Below, piece after piece: positions 1 through 15,400 of a DNA stretch of 64,000 nt. Source of the stretch: Nectonema munidae (taxonomy: Eukaryota; Nematomorpha; Nectonematoida; Nectonematidae); NCBI GenBank assembly GCA_030549495.1, contig JAUIRK010000113.1, forward strand, positions 201,501-265,500, in the 5' to 3' direction. Position 1 is the stretch's first letter; each line of letters starts with the position of its first letter. The position numbers were made by a program, and so were the translations under genes. Below the pieces are notes generated by a model, which searched no databases, was not told the DNA's origin, and saw nothing but the letters and a program-made list of their open reading frames with translations.

Positions 1-337
1 TGAGTCATTTAAAGCTAAATTATATAAACGTCACTATTATATTAATTATAAATTTCAAATCTTCATTTTTTAAAGAAACAGATTGTCATTTTTTTGGAAA
101 CAGATGCCCAATATCGAGTGAATTCTGACATTTTTAAAAGTTTGAGTTGTTGCAATATTGAAAACTTATTTTCATAAAATTTTAATAATTTATCTCCAAA
201 TTTTGATAAAACAACTGTTTAAGATTTAGATAATTCAGTTTTTGGATTAAGATTACTTTTGAATATAAATTAGGCATAAAACTACGTTTAAAGCTTTCAA
301 CATATTTTAAAGGATATTAAAAAAATAATAACCTCAC

Positions 338-429
338 CTTCATGTCTATAGTTCCTCTGAGTTCTATGTTAAACATTCCATATCCAAGTAAAATATCGCG
401 AGTACTTTGGCTGATGTGAATTTTGCAAG
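338..429 (-). CDS. Receptor guanylyl cyclase exon 18: near C-terminus
   Basis: Acceptor TTTTTCTCAG, donor GTGAGG; phase 1 in, phase 0 out. Encodes [14 protein letters not shown] and [15 protein letters not shown], matching the family's KIHVS...G-x-F...LRG-x-v-x-MKGKG end block. The remaining GKG...W segment is not in the first 337 bases that I can see, so the last exon or exons lie left of the window. Confidence 0.9.
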
Positions 430-3400
430 CTGAGAAAAAAATAAAAAATCTTGATTAGAACTTTTATCCAAACATTAAAAGTATAGTATATTTTTTATAT
501 AAGCTTTAAATTTTGGAAATATTTCAAATCACAATTCAATTAAACTTTGAAAAAATTATAAACCAAAATTGAAGGCGATGAATAAAGATACTTTGAAATT
601 AAAGGTAGGAAACACTGTATCAAAAACCATAAGTAAATATCGAATTTCAACCAATATTTAAAGCTTTTCTACAATTACTTAATTCTAAAATAATGTTAAG
701 CTAGATGTTATATAGAAGAAGATCGTATTGTTTGTGAGATACGCAAAAAGATTGTAAAAGCAGCTGAAATGAGAAAGTAAAAGAGGATAAAAGTAGAACA
801 GTAAAAAGTCACTTGAATAAATGGAATAAAATAATATTTGTACATATGGTTGTTCAATCTATTACGTCATTGTTGCATTCTATTAGTACGTGGGTTTTGC
901 TTTTGATCTAGCTAGCTACTAACTCACATAAATAAAGGGACTTGATTACAATATTGATTTACATAATGCTTAAATTCGTTGTTACAAAAATGAAAATAAA
1001 TTCTATATATGTAATCAGTAATAATACTAACAATATTTGAAATACTTTTTAAAACTTTTTTTATTCATTTATTGATGTTTAATATTTATCTTCAAGTTTT
1101 AAAGCGTTTTTTCTTTCAAATGACTCAATCTATTTATCAAAGGCAAAATGAAGCAATTGAAAGAAAAAGAAAACCTGCTATTAGTCTAGCACTGAATGGT
1201 AAAGGGAATGCTGCAATGCTTTGAGTTTGTCAAGAACAATTATAGCTACACTTATATAGAAAATGCTTTTATGCCACTGGCCAGGAAGCGAGATCAAAAA
1301 GATATTTTTGTAAAATTAAATGAATAAAATAAAATACAGAATCTATTTCCATATTTTTACACAAAATTTCAAAAAAGACATTTAAAATTGTGTTTTTAAT
1401 CAAGAAATCATGTAAACCAGCAATTAGAAGGGGCAAATGAACAAATTCAATGCCGGTCCCAAGCCGGAACATATGGTCACGTTTAGGGGCAGGAATGGAA
1501 TCTGGATGTAAAAAATCGCCAAAACCTTTCATCTTATGATAGATCAGTCATGGAATAAAAATGGATTTGAAAAATAGTAACCGCGTATAAATATGTGAAA
1601 GATGGGGAAAAAGATGAATAAAGAAATAATATGATGACAAACCTTTTTTAAATGTGGAAAACGTAAGAAAGTATACTTTAAAGTTACATGCATTTTGGAA
1701 AAAGGGGAAAAATTTCGAGAAAAGAAAAATTTGTGAGGTTGAAGAAATTCTTTTTAATCATGGAATTATATTAAAAATAAATGTTTTAAAGTATAGACGA
1801 GTTATTTGAATTCCTCCTTCAATCGACGAATACAGCTTGGTATATCTACTACGATGGATAAAGAAATACTACTAGAGAATACTCGTGAACTCACTTTGCT
1901 CGTATATACCATTTTCTATTCTATTTTGTCTTTTCCTAATTCCATATGGCATTTTATCAATCCTTTTTGGTATTTTAGAAGGAGAAGATTGAATTAAAAG
2001 AAAAGGAATAAAAATGAAAAAGGACAAAATAGAACTAAATAATGGTATATATATCAAATATGGAATGCTTTAAAATGATTGAATTTTGGCCAATCAGATC
2101 CGAGATTTTTGCGCAGTTCATCTGAATAGTCAAAACTTATTCAAGAAATGTTTAAATAGTTCGCTCAATTCTAGCATTAATTGATTGGTTAAAGCTAAAA
2201 AATTATTTAATTTTTTTATCCAATCAGAATTGAGAAAAGAATGAGTAAAAAGATTTTTTACAATAATTTTTCAGTAGGTAAAACGTTTTTTTTCATTTAT
2301 TTTAAATAATCAGATTCTTAGGTTATATCTTGTCGGAGGGGCAATTGTAGTGTTTGCAATTCTCCTAGAACCAATCTTACAAATATGCGATAAAATATTT
2401 ATTAAAAAATCTGAATTAATTGTTCAAATAAAAAAAAATTACTTTGTGAAATCCTGCCTCTCGTGAAAAAACATAACTTTCTAAATATACAATATAATGT
2501 ACCTTTTTAGGACACTTGTTTTCTTCTCCCTCCTCACCCATTTTAAAAAAATGTATCTTTTAAAAAATTAGATGAATTAAAAAACTGAGTCAAATTCTTT
2601 TTTTTTCTTTTATAAAAAATATTATTAAAAAAATTGAATAGCCATTCGAAAGCTTAAAAATATTTTAAAATAACTTAAAAATATTTTATAATCATTTTTA
2701 AAATTAAAAAAAAAAATTTTGCAAACAAATTCATTTCATTGAAAATTGTTATTTTAACGTTTTTTAAAAAAAAATTTTTTTTGTTTATCTTAAAAGAAGT
2801 TATCTTTATTTTGATTTCAAAGACCTTATTTTTTTATAATTAGTTGTTTAGTTTATTACTTTGTTTATTAGTTAATAAAAATGGTTATTATTTTTTCATT
2901 CATGGAAGAACGAATAATAAAAGATTATTTTACAGAAACCTCACTTATTTTTATGCCCTTCCATTAATCTTCAGTCTATGAAATGTCATAGTAACAATCT
3001 GAAAAGAAATATTCAAATATTCAAAAAAATGGCAAAGATTTGATTCGATTTATTTCAAAAAGTAGATTCAAATGGATAAAAAACATAAAAAAATAAAAAA
3101 AATATAAGATTCTCTATCATAATGAAATGCTCAAGATAAAAAAACATGATTAAAATGAAGGATTCAAAAGTATCAAACTCAAAAATGAGCGAATTCAAGT
3201 GGAATGGTCCTTTTATTCTTTGTGCAAAGCGGAGAATTTCAATGAAGGAAATGAATAATTTTATTTTTGTGAAGCATTATCCTTTGATTCTGTGCACTAT
3301 AAAAAGCATTTCAAATAAAATAAATGCCTTACGAACTCCATTGGACTCCATTCTACTGGCAGTGTTGACGGTATCCCCGAAAAGACAGTATCTAGGCATC

Positions 3401-6400
3401 TTCTGTCCAACGATTCCTGCGACAACGGGACCAGAATTGATGCCAACTCGAATGACTAGTTCGTCATTCGGCCTATGTCTAATTTTGAAGGACTTTACTG
3501 CTTCAATGAGAGCTAGAGCCATATTCGCAATGTTGAGAGCGTGGAGTGTGTCATTGCGGTATGGAAGACCAGAAACAACCATATATGCATCGCCTATGGT
3601 CTCAACCTAAACAAAATTTGTTTTAAAAATTTTAATCATTAAAAGTTATGTTTTTACTTTGCGACAAAAATTCCACGCACGCTTATTCAGACCCCGAAAA
3701 TCGCATCCAAAGTTCAAACATCCGGCACATATTTTATATTTAGTTTTAAAGATTGAATATTTAAATGGCAAGTCATATAGTTTTTGTTCAACTATATTCT
3801 ATAAAATTTTTATCGGTCATGTCTTGAAAAATTGTTTTCTCTTAGATTTAATCTAGGGTGAACTCTTAATCTTTTTTTTCTTAAGCTTTTTTTAGCTTTC
3901 TTAATTATAATTTCTTTTTATATCTTTTCAAAATCAAATATCAAAAGATTTTGGTAAGCGGAAAATTATCTCGTCCATAACTTCCATATGTATAGATATA
4001 ACGCATACAACTATCTTCTGATAATGGCCTTTGTAGCTAATTTAATATTTTTAAAATCTATTTATCCATTTTTCAATTTGAATAAAGCTTATTTGTATCT
4101 ACTTTGATAATTCTGTTTTTATGTTATGTAAAAAAATTAGTATTAATTTACGTCATTGTAATTAATCCTTTAATTAATATCGTCATTCTAAATTAAAAAA
4201 AAAGGAAAAGATTTTTATTAAAAAAACTTTTTCTTCTGCGTACTTTTGAGGCGAATCAATTTTAAAATGTTAGTAGCTGACAGAAATATTTCCAAGTGAA
4301 TTCGACACGAAAAGTAAAAAAAAATAAAAAAAAATTTTAATTTTTTTTTTAATTGCAATAACATATGAATGTGTAAATGCCTAGTTTTTTTACATGCAGC
4401 TGTTACATGGCAATTGTTCTCTAGAGGGCGGATGTACAAGAACATAAAATAACCCAAGTTAACTCTTTCATATACAACAATAGATGTATCATATATGAAA
4501 CATATGTTTATTTAAAAACTACATCAAATGGGATAACTTTAGATGTAGATTTATTTAAAATTGATGTTCTTCTATAGCAAAAATAGGTTTTATAATTTTT
4601 TTTATTTTTGTTGATGAAAGTGATATTCTCCCTTAATTCAATTGAGGTTGTGCAATTCCGTCAGCATGATTCATGCGTAGTATATTAATTTGAAGTTATG
4701 GAAAAATTAATTTGGAAAATGTTTCCTACTTCCAAAATTTTTATTTCCGGAGATTATTATAAATCCAACTTGAGTAAACTTTCAAAATATTTGAAGAATC
4801 AAATCTCTATCACAGAGACTCTAAATAAATCAAATTTAACTCCTTCATTTTTTCAAATTTCAATAGTGCAGGTAATCTCGCTTCAAAAAATGAAAAATGA
4901 TGACAAGTGATATGATATATGCAGTTTTTTACCTTGTAGACATCATAATTTTCTATGGTAGAGTCGAAGCAACTGTACAGATCATTGAGTAATTCTACAA
5001 TCTATTAAAAAAATTGGAAATTATAGATTTTTATAAAACTCTTTCCACACTGTCCAAACCTCCAAAATATTATTTAGAGTATAAAACGAAAATGGTTGGT
5101 ACATAGTTTATTAAATAAAAGGGTCCAAAATCTTTATTGTTTCGATTCAGAAGATTCTTTTCCTTCAGAACGATGTTCAATGCCATATTAAAAAAAAGTT
5201 TGTTGTGTGATTATTGAATGCAAGAAGAAGGTCATACTTGAAGTGGAGTGCTACTAGCGGAAAGAGCTGTGAAGCCAACGATATCGCTAAAGTAAATCGT
5301 GACACTGTCAAAGTACTCAGCTTCTACTGACTCGCCTCTAATGAGTTGAGTTGCAACGGACCTAAAAGACAGAAATGCATTTGGTGAGTAAGTCAAGTTT
5401 TTTTATTTACACCAAAAACGTTAATAAATGTTATACATTATATAAAAGAATGGATTCTTTTAATTATTACTAATTTATAAGCAAATAGAAAAATGTAACA
5501 ATTTTTTTTATAAAAAACTTGCTTTTTTTTTTAAGAAATAAACATAAATATTAAATTTATTAGTTAAATACGCTTAGAAATGCATATGATAAGTAAGCCC
5601 TATTTTTTATTCACCAAAATTAATAAATTTTCTTTTATTTCAAAAAAATAAATGATAAGTGAAATCATTAAAATTTAAGCAAATAGAAAAAATAAAATAT
5701 AAACGCAGATTTTATAAAAAAAAATTTTAAAAATAAATTAAAAAAAAAATTACAAAAAAATTAAAATCATCTGCCTTAAATTTATAAATTTTGATTGAGA
5801 AAGAAAGGAGACGATAAAGTCTTCAAAATTATGATCGTCAAAGGGTATAATAAAAAAATTATAAAATTATAAAATCATCAAATTTTAACGTGGTCCGAAA
5901 ACGAAACATAAGCTAAGCAGAACAGCCGCTAAGTAAATTTGTTATTTTTATTATCCATATTTTTTTTGCCAGTACTATTTTTTGAAGAAAGACTTTTCTC
6001 GAAACCTGAATTTTTAGAATAAATGGACAATTGTCCCAACAATGCCCTCTTCATATTTTTTATATTTTTTATTAATATTTAAAAGATTTTTATCATAATT
6101 TTTCTGTAGGTAAAACCTTTTTTTCATTTATTTTAAATAATCAGATTCTTAGTTTACATATCTTCTCCTGAATTATCTGAATTAATTGTTCAAATAAAAA
6201 AAAATTAAATGAAAGCAAAGCACAATTTATTCATATATTTATATAGTTCATATTTTATTAGTTGAAGAGTACTAGAATTTATAGATATCTCATGATACTT
6301 CTATTGACGACACCTCATTCTAATATATCACATTCCTTGGTTAGCTTGGAATTTAGCTGTAGTTAAATAAATTCATAACATACTTCATTTACACATCAAA

Positions 6401-9400
6401 AATTGTTTTAATAAACTTAGCATATTTTAACCATTGGCTCGTATCGATCATATTCAAAGTGCATCAAGTTTTGCTTTAGGAAGAAATGTTTATGCATAAA
6501 GTGATTTTGGGAATTAACAAGATATCGGATCTATAATTAAAAATAGTAAACGTAATACTGTTCCAATTAGTTTAGTACATTTTGCTAAAACTAGAGTAAC
6601 TGTTAATAATCCTAATATAAAGTATTAATTATATAAGACCTAAAATGTTTTCATATTTTTTGTTTTTAGATTTGCATTATGTGTGGATGTCAGAAATTTA
6701 AGTTATGCAATTTGGATCTAAAATTAATATAATGTCTTTTTTCTAGACATTTTAATATACAGCTATATAAAATTCTTTTAAACAAGATTATTAAAATTAA
6801 AAAAAAACTTGAAAAATTGGTAAATCATAACATATTAATTTTACCTAAGCTTAGATAATAAATTTTGAATTTATTTTCTCGTAAGAAAAACATCACTTTT
6901 TGTAAATTAAATTTTAATATTTGCGAAAATTTTGCATCCAGTAAAACATAAATTATTAATCTAACTTTAAATTTAACATACACGATAATTTGCTAACATT
7001 ATTTCTCTGTGAAAAACTATCAATTAAAAGAAACATTTATTATCAAATCATAGGATCTACACAAGGGCGCACAGATCGCTAGGTGTTACCCAAAAAAATG
7101 TGAATGTATTAGTTCCTTAATTCAAAAAAATAAAAAAATAACTTGTGATAAATTAAGAACTGTTATCGATGATTATTGTTGGAGATTACAAGAACAAAAA
7201 TTGATTTTGATATACACTTGAAACTCTTACTATATAATAAAACAATATTATGGAAAAAAGCAAACAAAATGTCTTCTAATTTAAATTTTTGATAAATTGA
7301 TATCTCATATAATAATATGTGATGGCATTAATCTACTTAACATTTAATTCTATTTCTATCAATAAATTATATATCTGTTTGATATATCCTAAAGAAAATT
7401 TTGACTCTATTCATTATGGAAATTAAAAAATCTTCATATGTGAAAAGATCTAATTAATTAAATTGATACACGAATCAATAAATAAACGAAATTGCTAAAA
7501 AAAATATATTTCACTATCAACCTACGCAAATTTATAAAATAGTTTTGTTCTATTTAAAAAAAATTAACAACAAAGATTTTATATCTTTATGCTTAATATT
7601 TATGGCTTAAATACTTAAAAATATTTAGGCACTTAGAATAAATATTCCAAAAAGATATTGTTTTTGAGGAAAACTAAAATTGATTTGTTCAAAAAAATTG
7701 CAAAAAATATTGATTTAAATTTCATTAAATGGAAATTCTTTTAGGAAAATAAAAAATTGAAATACTTAGGCAGTAACTGATACAAAACATTTTCAGCTTT
7801 TCTTTTCTGTTCCAAATAACCTGCAGTTTTTTCAGCTACAAGACCTTCTAAATTTTGAGCATACTGTTCCATACGGTTCAGAAGATTGTCAAGAATATTT
7901 TCTTTCTCATTTTCTCTAAAAAAAAAGTTAAAAAAGTGATTATTAGGAAAAAAATTTTAAAAAATTAAAATATGATTAAAGCTTTCAATTATTATCATTA
8001 ATAATATTTTTTTTATTTTATACTTTCTATACTCTCGGTTGACCGTATAGACTCTATACTATAGCGAGTGAACAGCCATGCTGTGGCACAGTCTTTTAGC
8101 CAAAGGATTATGTTTCGCGTTCAAGTTTTTCTATGCTACTTACAAGCACATATCACGCGAAAAAATTTCAAGTTCCAAATGAGAATTCTTTCTGTACAAT
8201 TTTTTCAAAGTGATATTCTCTTTTTTCTCGATTATTTAGTAAAGGTGTATTTCGTGATACATTTAGTTCCTATTCAAAAATTGATCTTCCTCACTCTGTA
8301 TTCAATGAAACTTCGCTTGGAGACTTTTTAATGAGCCATTTACCTGATTTTAGAGCTTGTAATTGTTGAATATACATAGCGAGTATGTCTTGATACGAAC
8401 TGTCATACATGTCAATAAATCTTTAAGGTTAGGTTAGTACAAGTATAATAAAATATGCAATATAAACATTTGAATCAACTTTGATCATGGAAACTTAGAT
8501 ACAAGTATAGGTTGTTATTCAATAAGGGAGATCTACTTTCACATCATTGGAAAGAATCTTGCGAATTATGTATGGGAGCTATGATGAGGACTTGTCTTAA
8601 AGTAAGACTTGCTAGAAGATTTTCACACTGTGCCCGGGTAAAAGTTTTTTAAGAGGATTATTTACTCAAAATGATATATATATATATATACATATACAAA
8701 TACATGTAAAAAAAGGTTACATACTTTTAAAAAAACTTACACAAACTTAGACATGAGAACTTTGATTGCAATGAAAGTCGGGCGTTCATTCGGATCTTGA
8801 TTCCAACACTTTTTGATGTAATTGACCAATTCAAAATCGGCATCAATGTTCTGCAGAGTGGGACGAAATGGAGGAGAAACGTGATTTTTAACTTTGTACA
8901 CAATTGCTGCAATGGAACAAAGTAAGTTTAAACTTTTCAAGTATAATAATTACTATAATATGAGTATATTAATAATACAGAAGTAAAATTTTTTTGTAAT
9001 GAATTAAATTTATTCTGATAAAGGAAACTTTTAAGTATATAAAACATTGGAAATTTTCTTATCATGAATTTAAAATAGGCCTTCTATTAAGTTTGAGGTA
9101 TTGCTCTGAATTTAAACGGCAAATAGCAGAAAGAACTACTCAACTAATGACAAGAAAGTTAAAAAAAGTTAGAAATACTAAAACATTAAAAGTCCTAATG
9201 GAACCGTTTTTGCTGAACTGTGAACGAAGATTTGATGCTGAAATCAGATGAACATAAGATTATCTAACCGATTGCTTAAGATTGAACTAGCAACAATTTA
9301 CATAACCTCAATATATATTTTTGAGATAAAAAAAAATTCCCCTTGATTTTGTTTAAAAATGTTTTTTCCTTCAACCCCTTAAATTAAGTACATTTGGGGC

Positions 9401-12400
9401 AATCAGGTCAAATACAGTTTCCTTCTGAAGCATAACAAAAGAAAAGAAGAGAAGAAAAGAACTCACTTTCATATGTGATGTTTTCGATGGATGTGTAGAA
9501 AACACCTTTACGGAAAAAAATTTCCTGGAGGATGATGGCAAAGGCGTACACATCACCTTTAACGCTTTCAACCTGAAGATAGCTTTCGTCGGTGAGACAT
9601 TCCGGAGCTGTCCACAACTTAGCTGAATAAATGGAACAAGTGTTAGGTGAATTTATGAAAGTATGGATTGTTCAAGCCAAAATTGGAAATTACTTATTAA
9701 TGTTTACAGTTTATTTTAAGAATGAAAAATTCTCTCCTCTATTTTAAAATTTCCTGCGAATATATTTTAATATTTTTTTATTTATAATATAATACCTAAC
9801 TTCGAAATATATATTTTTTAGATCTTGGAAGACTGATCACAAAGCTCTTTGAAATTTTTGGCAAAAATGTCCTGATATTGAAAATTTATTTAGAAATTTG
9901 AAAAATATTCTTCCAACTTTGTTGATACTGATAGAGTTTTTTTAACTGCCACACTTTTTAAAGGGAATATAAAATCCCGATTAATTAAAAAAGTAGTATA
10001 AGAGTTTGAAGTTTTATCAATTAATTAAAACTTAATCAAACACACTTATAAAAGCAATTTTAAAATCCCTTTAACACGGAAATTTCAAACGCAATAAAGT
10101 ACTTTATTATTGATCAATGATCGTTTTTTGCTATTCAGTTAAAAAATAAAAGAAGTTAAATATGCTATTTATTCCAAAAAACGTGTAAAAATTATCTAAA
10201 AAAATGAGGAAAGTTAATTTTTTAAAAAAGTCTTAATAATAAAATGTCTTTATACGAAAAATAAAGATAACGTTCAGAGAGTAATTTACAAAACACTTAA
10301 AGGAATGCATAGTTTATGTTACATTAGAAGATTGGAGAAAAATAATCTTCCTTCTTTGAATTACAGAAGCTTAAGGAATCAAATGATTACTTTATTTAAT
10401 ATTGTGAAAGGAAACATGAACATTGACGAGAATGTTTTTCCTGGTTAATCAAAGAGAATTACCAGATCACATTCCCTGAAATTTAAACCTAACTCCTATC
10501 AAAGTAGTTATAGACAACGCTATTTAAGACAAAAAGCATATAATCACTGGAATGATTTGCCAAATGCAGTTGTCGATTCCTTGAATATAAATACCTTTGA
10601 AAAAAAGATTGATGATTTTTGGAAGGATAAAAGATATCTCATTATTTGATTGATTTGTATTATATTTGATGCAATTCACATATAGGCGCCTAGCCTCTTT
10701 ACATTGCTTAATGCACTTATGTTATCTTATGTTATACGTGTTGGTTTATTTTTGGCAATTTCCCCTAGGCAGTTGGACATCGGGTATTGATCCATTAGGC
10801 AATTGTCCATGAGGTATTCATCCGAATATCCTCAATGATGTCAAGAAGACTGAAATTCCCTTGCAGACATCAATGCCCAATCTGAAAGTCCTAATTTCTT
10901 TAAGCTTCTTAAAGTTATAACGATATGAAGGTTGATTGAAAAAAGTATTGAATAAAAATCAAAGATCTCACACGAAAGATTTTTACTAAAGCCAAATTTA
11001 TCGAGTATCAACTTTTGGTCTTTTAAAGATAAGAAGCTAATACACTACAAAAAAATATAATATGAAAATTTTAATTTGGATAGCAGAGTTAGGTATTTCT
11101 GAAAAAAAAATTAAAAATTTTGAAATAAGCTTATTTTTATATAAATATTTGATGAATTCAAAGAATGATACATCGAAAACGATATTTTGATCTCAAAATT
11201 TCAAAAAATTACAGATTTTTCTATAAATGATATAAAATAATGAAAGAAATTGTAATAAAAGAACTTTGACATATGTTAGAATGACTAAAAATATTTTAGA
11301 TCATGTTCAAAGTTATAAGAAAGCCCAAGTATTCATTAAGTATTCATGTACGCTGATGATATCACACTTCTCTTCCCTTACTCTTTTGATAATAGTATTC
11401 TTTTTAATCATGTCTTCTCCAAAGTAAAGAACTGGTGCCTGGATAACTATCTCTCAATAAATCATTCAAAAACGAAAGCAATGATAATTTCCAAAAAGTC
11501 TCACGTTGATCCTGCTCCGAGATCTGCAAGTCTTTTCAGAAGTTAATCTTCTTGGATTGATAATAGATAAAAAATTGACCTTTCACCAACACGTTGACTC
11601 ACTTTCTTTGAAACTTGATAAAGTGGTTGGAATCCTCAAGCACACACAAAGACTCTTTCCAAGAAATATTATGTTAATTCTCCTTAAAACACTCTTTCTC
11701 CCTCATCTTTGTTATAGTTTAATTAACTTTGTACACTGCAATTTGAAACCCCTAGAAGTCTTATACAAGAAAGCCTTAAGAGTCGTCTCAAAATCAAAAA
11801 AATGTTCTCACACTAATAAGCTTTTTATGGAATGCAACCTCCTCAAATTAGAAGATATATATTATCAAAAAATTGGAATGTTTTTATTATCCAAACTCAA
11901 CTCCTCTCATAAGCATTTTGAAAATCTTATAACTTATGCAACAAAGGCAGAATACAATTTGAGAAATCATCTTAATCTCGTTAAACCTCATTTTAGACTC
12001 CATTGTTCAAACTTGTCAATGAGACATAAAGTCATAGTTTTTTATGAAAAATACAGATTTTTGTTGTGAGAAAGTGGCTCGTCAACTGAAAGATTCAAAA
12101 AGATTTTCAACTCTTACATTTCCTCTAAATATTCCCAACTTCCTCCATGTTCTGATATGAAATGTTTCATTTGCTCTAATCCATGATAAGAGTTTCTCGT
12201 TTTCTTTGACTTCTTTTTTGCAGTGTGTATCCTTCAGCGGTTTCTATAAACCTTTGGATTTACACATATTTTTTATTCCACATTTGCTTATTTTCTCATT
12301 TGCTTTCATATCGTATTCCAAAATAACTGTTAAATACATAGATTATTATTTATTAATGTAATTTTGTTTTCCACAATATATATTCGCTATATATGTCTCA

Positions 12401-15400
12401 GTTTCCCTATTTTATTTTAACTTTTTCTTTTCATTTTAAAAATAAATCTTATCTTATCTTATCTTAAAACAAAATTCTGACAATAGTTACTTATTTGAGA
12501 CAATTCTTATTTGAGGATACTTGTTAAAAAATGTTTTTTCTGAATTTAAAATTATTATATGACGATAATATTTTTATAAAATTTATTTTTTTATAAAAAT
12601 ATTCATATTTTTAGTTTGATAATAAAATTTATTTCACAGTTAGTTTACTTTTTCACTATTTACTTATTTCGTTTAATAAGTGACAAATCATCAAAAATTT
12701 ATTTTAACTAATGAAGTGTCATCCAATCAGATCATATATATTTTTTTGATATTCTTTTTACAATAGTTTTTTTATGAAGAGATAAGTTGACTTAGAACTG
12801 AAATCATATATATCAAGATGCGATAAAATTTCTCTTATTTTTGTCTCTATATGTTCAATTCAACTGTTACTAATTTGTTTTTTTAAACAGAACAAGAATT
12901 TAGTAGTGATTATTCATTATAAAAATGACAAAGGCTGTATACTTGTTATGTGTTTGTATATTTATTTGTTGTACGAATTTAATTTGTTGTAAACTGTATT
13001 AATTGACACTTAATAAACAAGTTATATGACTCCTTAAATTTGATTGACAACTGTATTCAATGCTGACTCTCTCTAATGCAGATCTCATTCGAGTCTTGTA
13101 TATTTTAATATACTGACGATGTGATAATGGTGAAAACTTATTACTTTTTTTATTATTGATATGAATTTTGCAAATCTATATTTATTCAAAAAAATGTCTT
13201 TATTATAAAAAATATTTTTCATCGATTGGATTATTCATTTTTCATTTTGTAAATATGAATAAAACTTTTATTTTATTTTATTCTATCCAACTATCCATAG
13301 ATCATTTCTATTTTATAAAATTTAAAACAATTTGCTAAAATAAATTTGATTTTTTAATTTTTAAATAGATCAAGTAATCGTGATAGATCAAGTAATGAGT
13401 AATAACCATAAAAAGTTGTAATAACGTTACAAGAAAGTGATCAAATACTTCAAAGTCCATATTTTTTGATTTATTGGACCGAATTTTGATAAAATTATTT
13501 TTATAACAAGTAAGTATATTATATATTTAGATTTTCTCACAAAATAATTCGTCTTTCTTTTTGTTTTGTTAGATGTCACTTTAAAATTATTATCTTTCTT
13601 CATGCTATTTCAGTCAAGATGCGTTTTTTAGCCTAAAGCTTAGTGACATTTGTTTGAGTGTGAAATAGCTTTAACGGAGAAAGATTCATAGTTAAAAGAT
13701 ATTTAAATCTTACACTTGAAGTAAGCTTCATCTTTAACTATAGTTTCAACATCTGGAATCCTAAGCGAATGCAGTCCAAAACCTGAAAGTTTTAGGGCAA
13801 ATCTAGAATCAATCAAACAATTTAATGACTTAAGGTTTCCATGAAAGCGCACTTCAGAATCATGAATAAATATCATTCCCTTATTTTGTGAAAAAAGAAA
13901 GCATGTGTTATAAGGAGATTGAGAGAATTGGCTAAAACTCACTTTGATCAAGTCTTGGATGATGGAGCTCTTGAAGACCCAGTCTAGGTGAATTTCATTG
14001 TTTTCGAGAATGTCATGCAGGCTTCCTTTTTGACAGTACTCCATCACAATGCACATGTTGGGGGGATCAATGCAAGCGCCAATGAATCTGGAGATGTGAT
14101 CGTGTAAAAGGTCTCTCCTCAATTTGATTTCAAGGAGGAGTGATCGACATATCTCTATCCTTTTTCTTGGTATTGGTTTCAGCGCAACGATGTTTCCTTT
14201 GTAGTAGGCGGTGCGTATCAGTCCCTATAAAGCACACACATTATTCACAGAGTATAGGAAAGGGATTCATTCACAGAATTTTTCCTTCGCCATCGCCCTT
14301 CTCCCACCTCAAATAATTTTCTAAAAGTACTCTATGTAACTACGGGGTAAGCCCGCCTCCAAAGTCTGGCTCTTATGAGCATTGAGAAAGAAGTTCTTGA
14401 TTGTGTTGATTTTGACCAAGTCGTAGATAATTTTGCTGCTGCTAAAACACGAAAAATGAACATCTAATGGAGACTGTCTTCGACTCAGACAGTATATATC
14501 TGGATTATGTGGCTTAATAAAAATGTAAGCATTTTTTTTCTAAATCACTTTTTAAGCCAGAATAGGGTGGCGAGGGCGCCACGATTGCTTAATTTAAAAA
14601 GAACAATCAGTGGCATAACTAGGTGGAGCGGTGGGGGCGGTCCGCCCTGGGCGGCACATTTTTAGGGGCGGCATATTTTGAAATCACTCATAACCCCCAA
14701 TGAATTTTCTATAAAAGTTTTTTTTTTTTTTATTAGGTTAAACTTTAATTTTTTTAAAAATAAAAATTTTAAATTTTTTTTTTTTTTTTTTAAAAAAAAT
14801 TTTTTTTTTTTTATTGCAATCAATATAATGTTAAGATCTTTATAACAGTTTGTGTTATAAGAGATTTCATTTGACAAACACAAAAAAACATGCATACACA
14901 ACAAATCTGAGACCTGAAAAAAGTTTTGACGAAGTTATTGAAGAGTTTGCTAGCAAAAAAGCTAGAAAAGTTGATCTATAAAAAGTTGAAAATGAATATT
15001 TGTATGTAATTAAATAAATTTTTCAGTTTTTTTTATTTTCATATTAAAGCATTTATATAAAACTAATTTATAAATAAATAAAGTTCTATGCGTTTTTAAC
15101 CAATTTTTTTAAATAAAAAAAGACGTCAAATTTATGACCCGCCCCGAGCGGCAATTCTCATGGTTACGCCACTCTAAGGTTTACTTCAAGTTACATAATA
15201 TCATGTTCTTAACTATTTTTTTGCAATAGTACATGTGTTTTAATAAATATTTTTTTTTAATATCACGGCTGGAATTCAGATTCGGAGCCAAAGATATGAT
15301 TGAGCAGTTAGAGTGTGAGTTGTTAGAAATCAGACAAATCCTTAATTGTATTAACCTTTTTACTACAAATGTTCACAATGGGAAAGGAGACGACTTCAGT

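Larger units (their letters stand above)
430..3332. other. Cyclase intron 17 (2.9 kb)
   Basis: AT-rich intron holding the 1903-2051 MITE, the 2256-2440 repeat and an isolated coding-like patch at 1380-1533 (minus). Nothing else recognised. Confidence 0.8.
9623..13713. other. Cyclase intron 11 (4.1 kb)
   Basis: Contains two LINE 3' fragments (10262-10740, 11300-12470) and a short minisatellite. 12480-13700 shows nothing recognisable. Confidence 0.8.

Noticed and set aside
3146-3610. 154-codon plus-strand ORF
   Set aside because: Exactly antisense to cyclase exon 17, which has strong family motifs.
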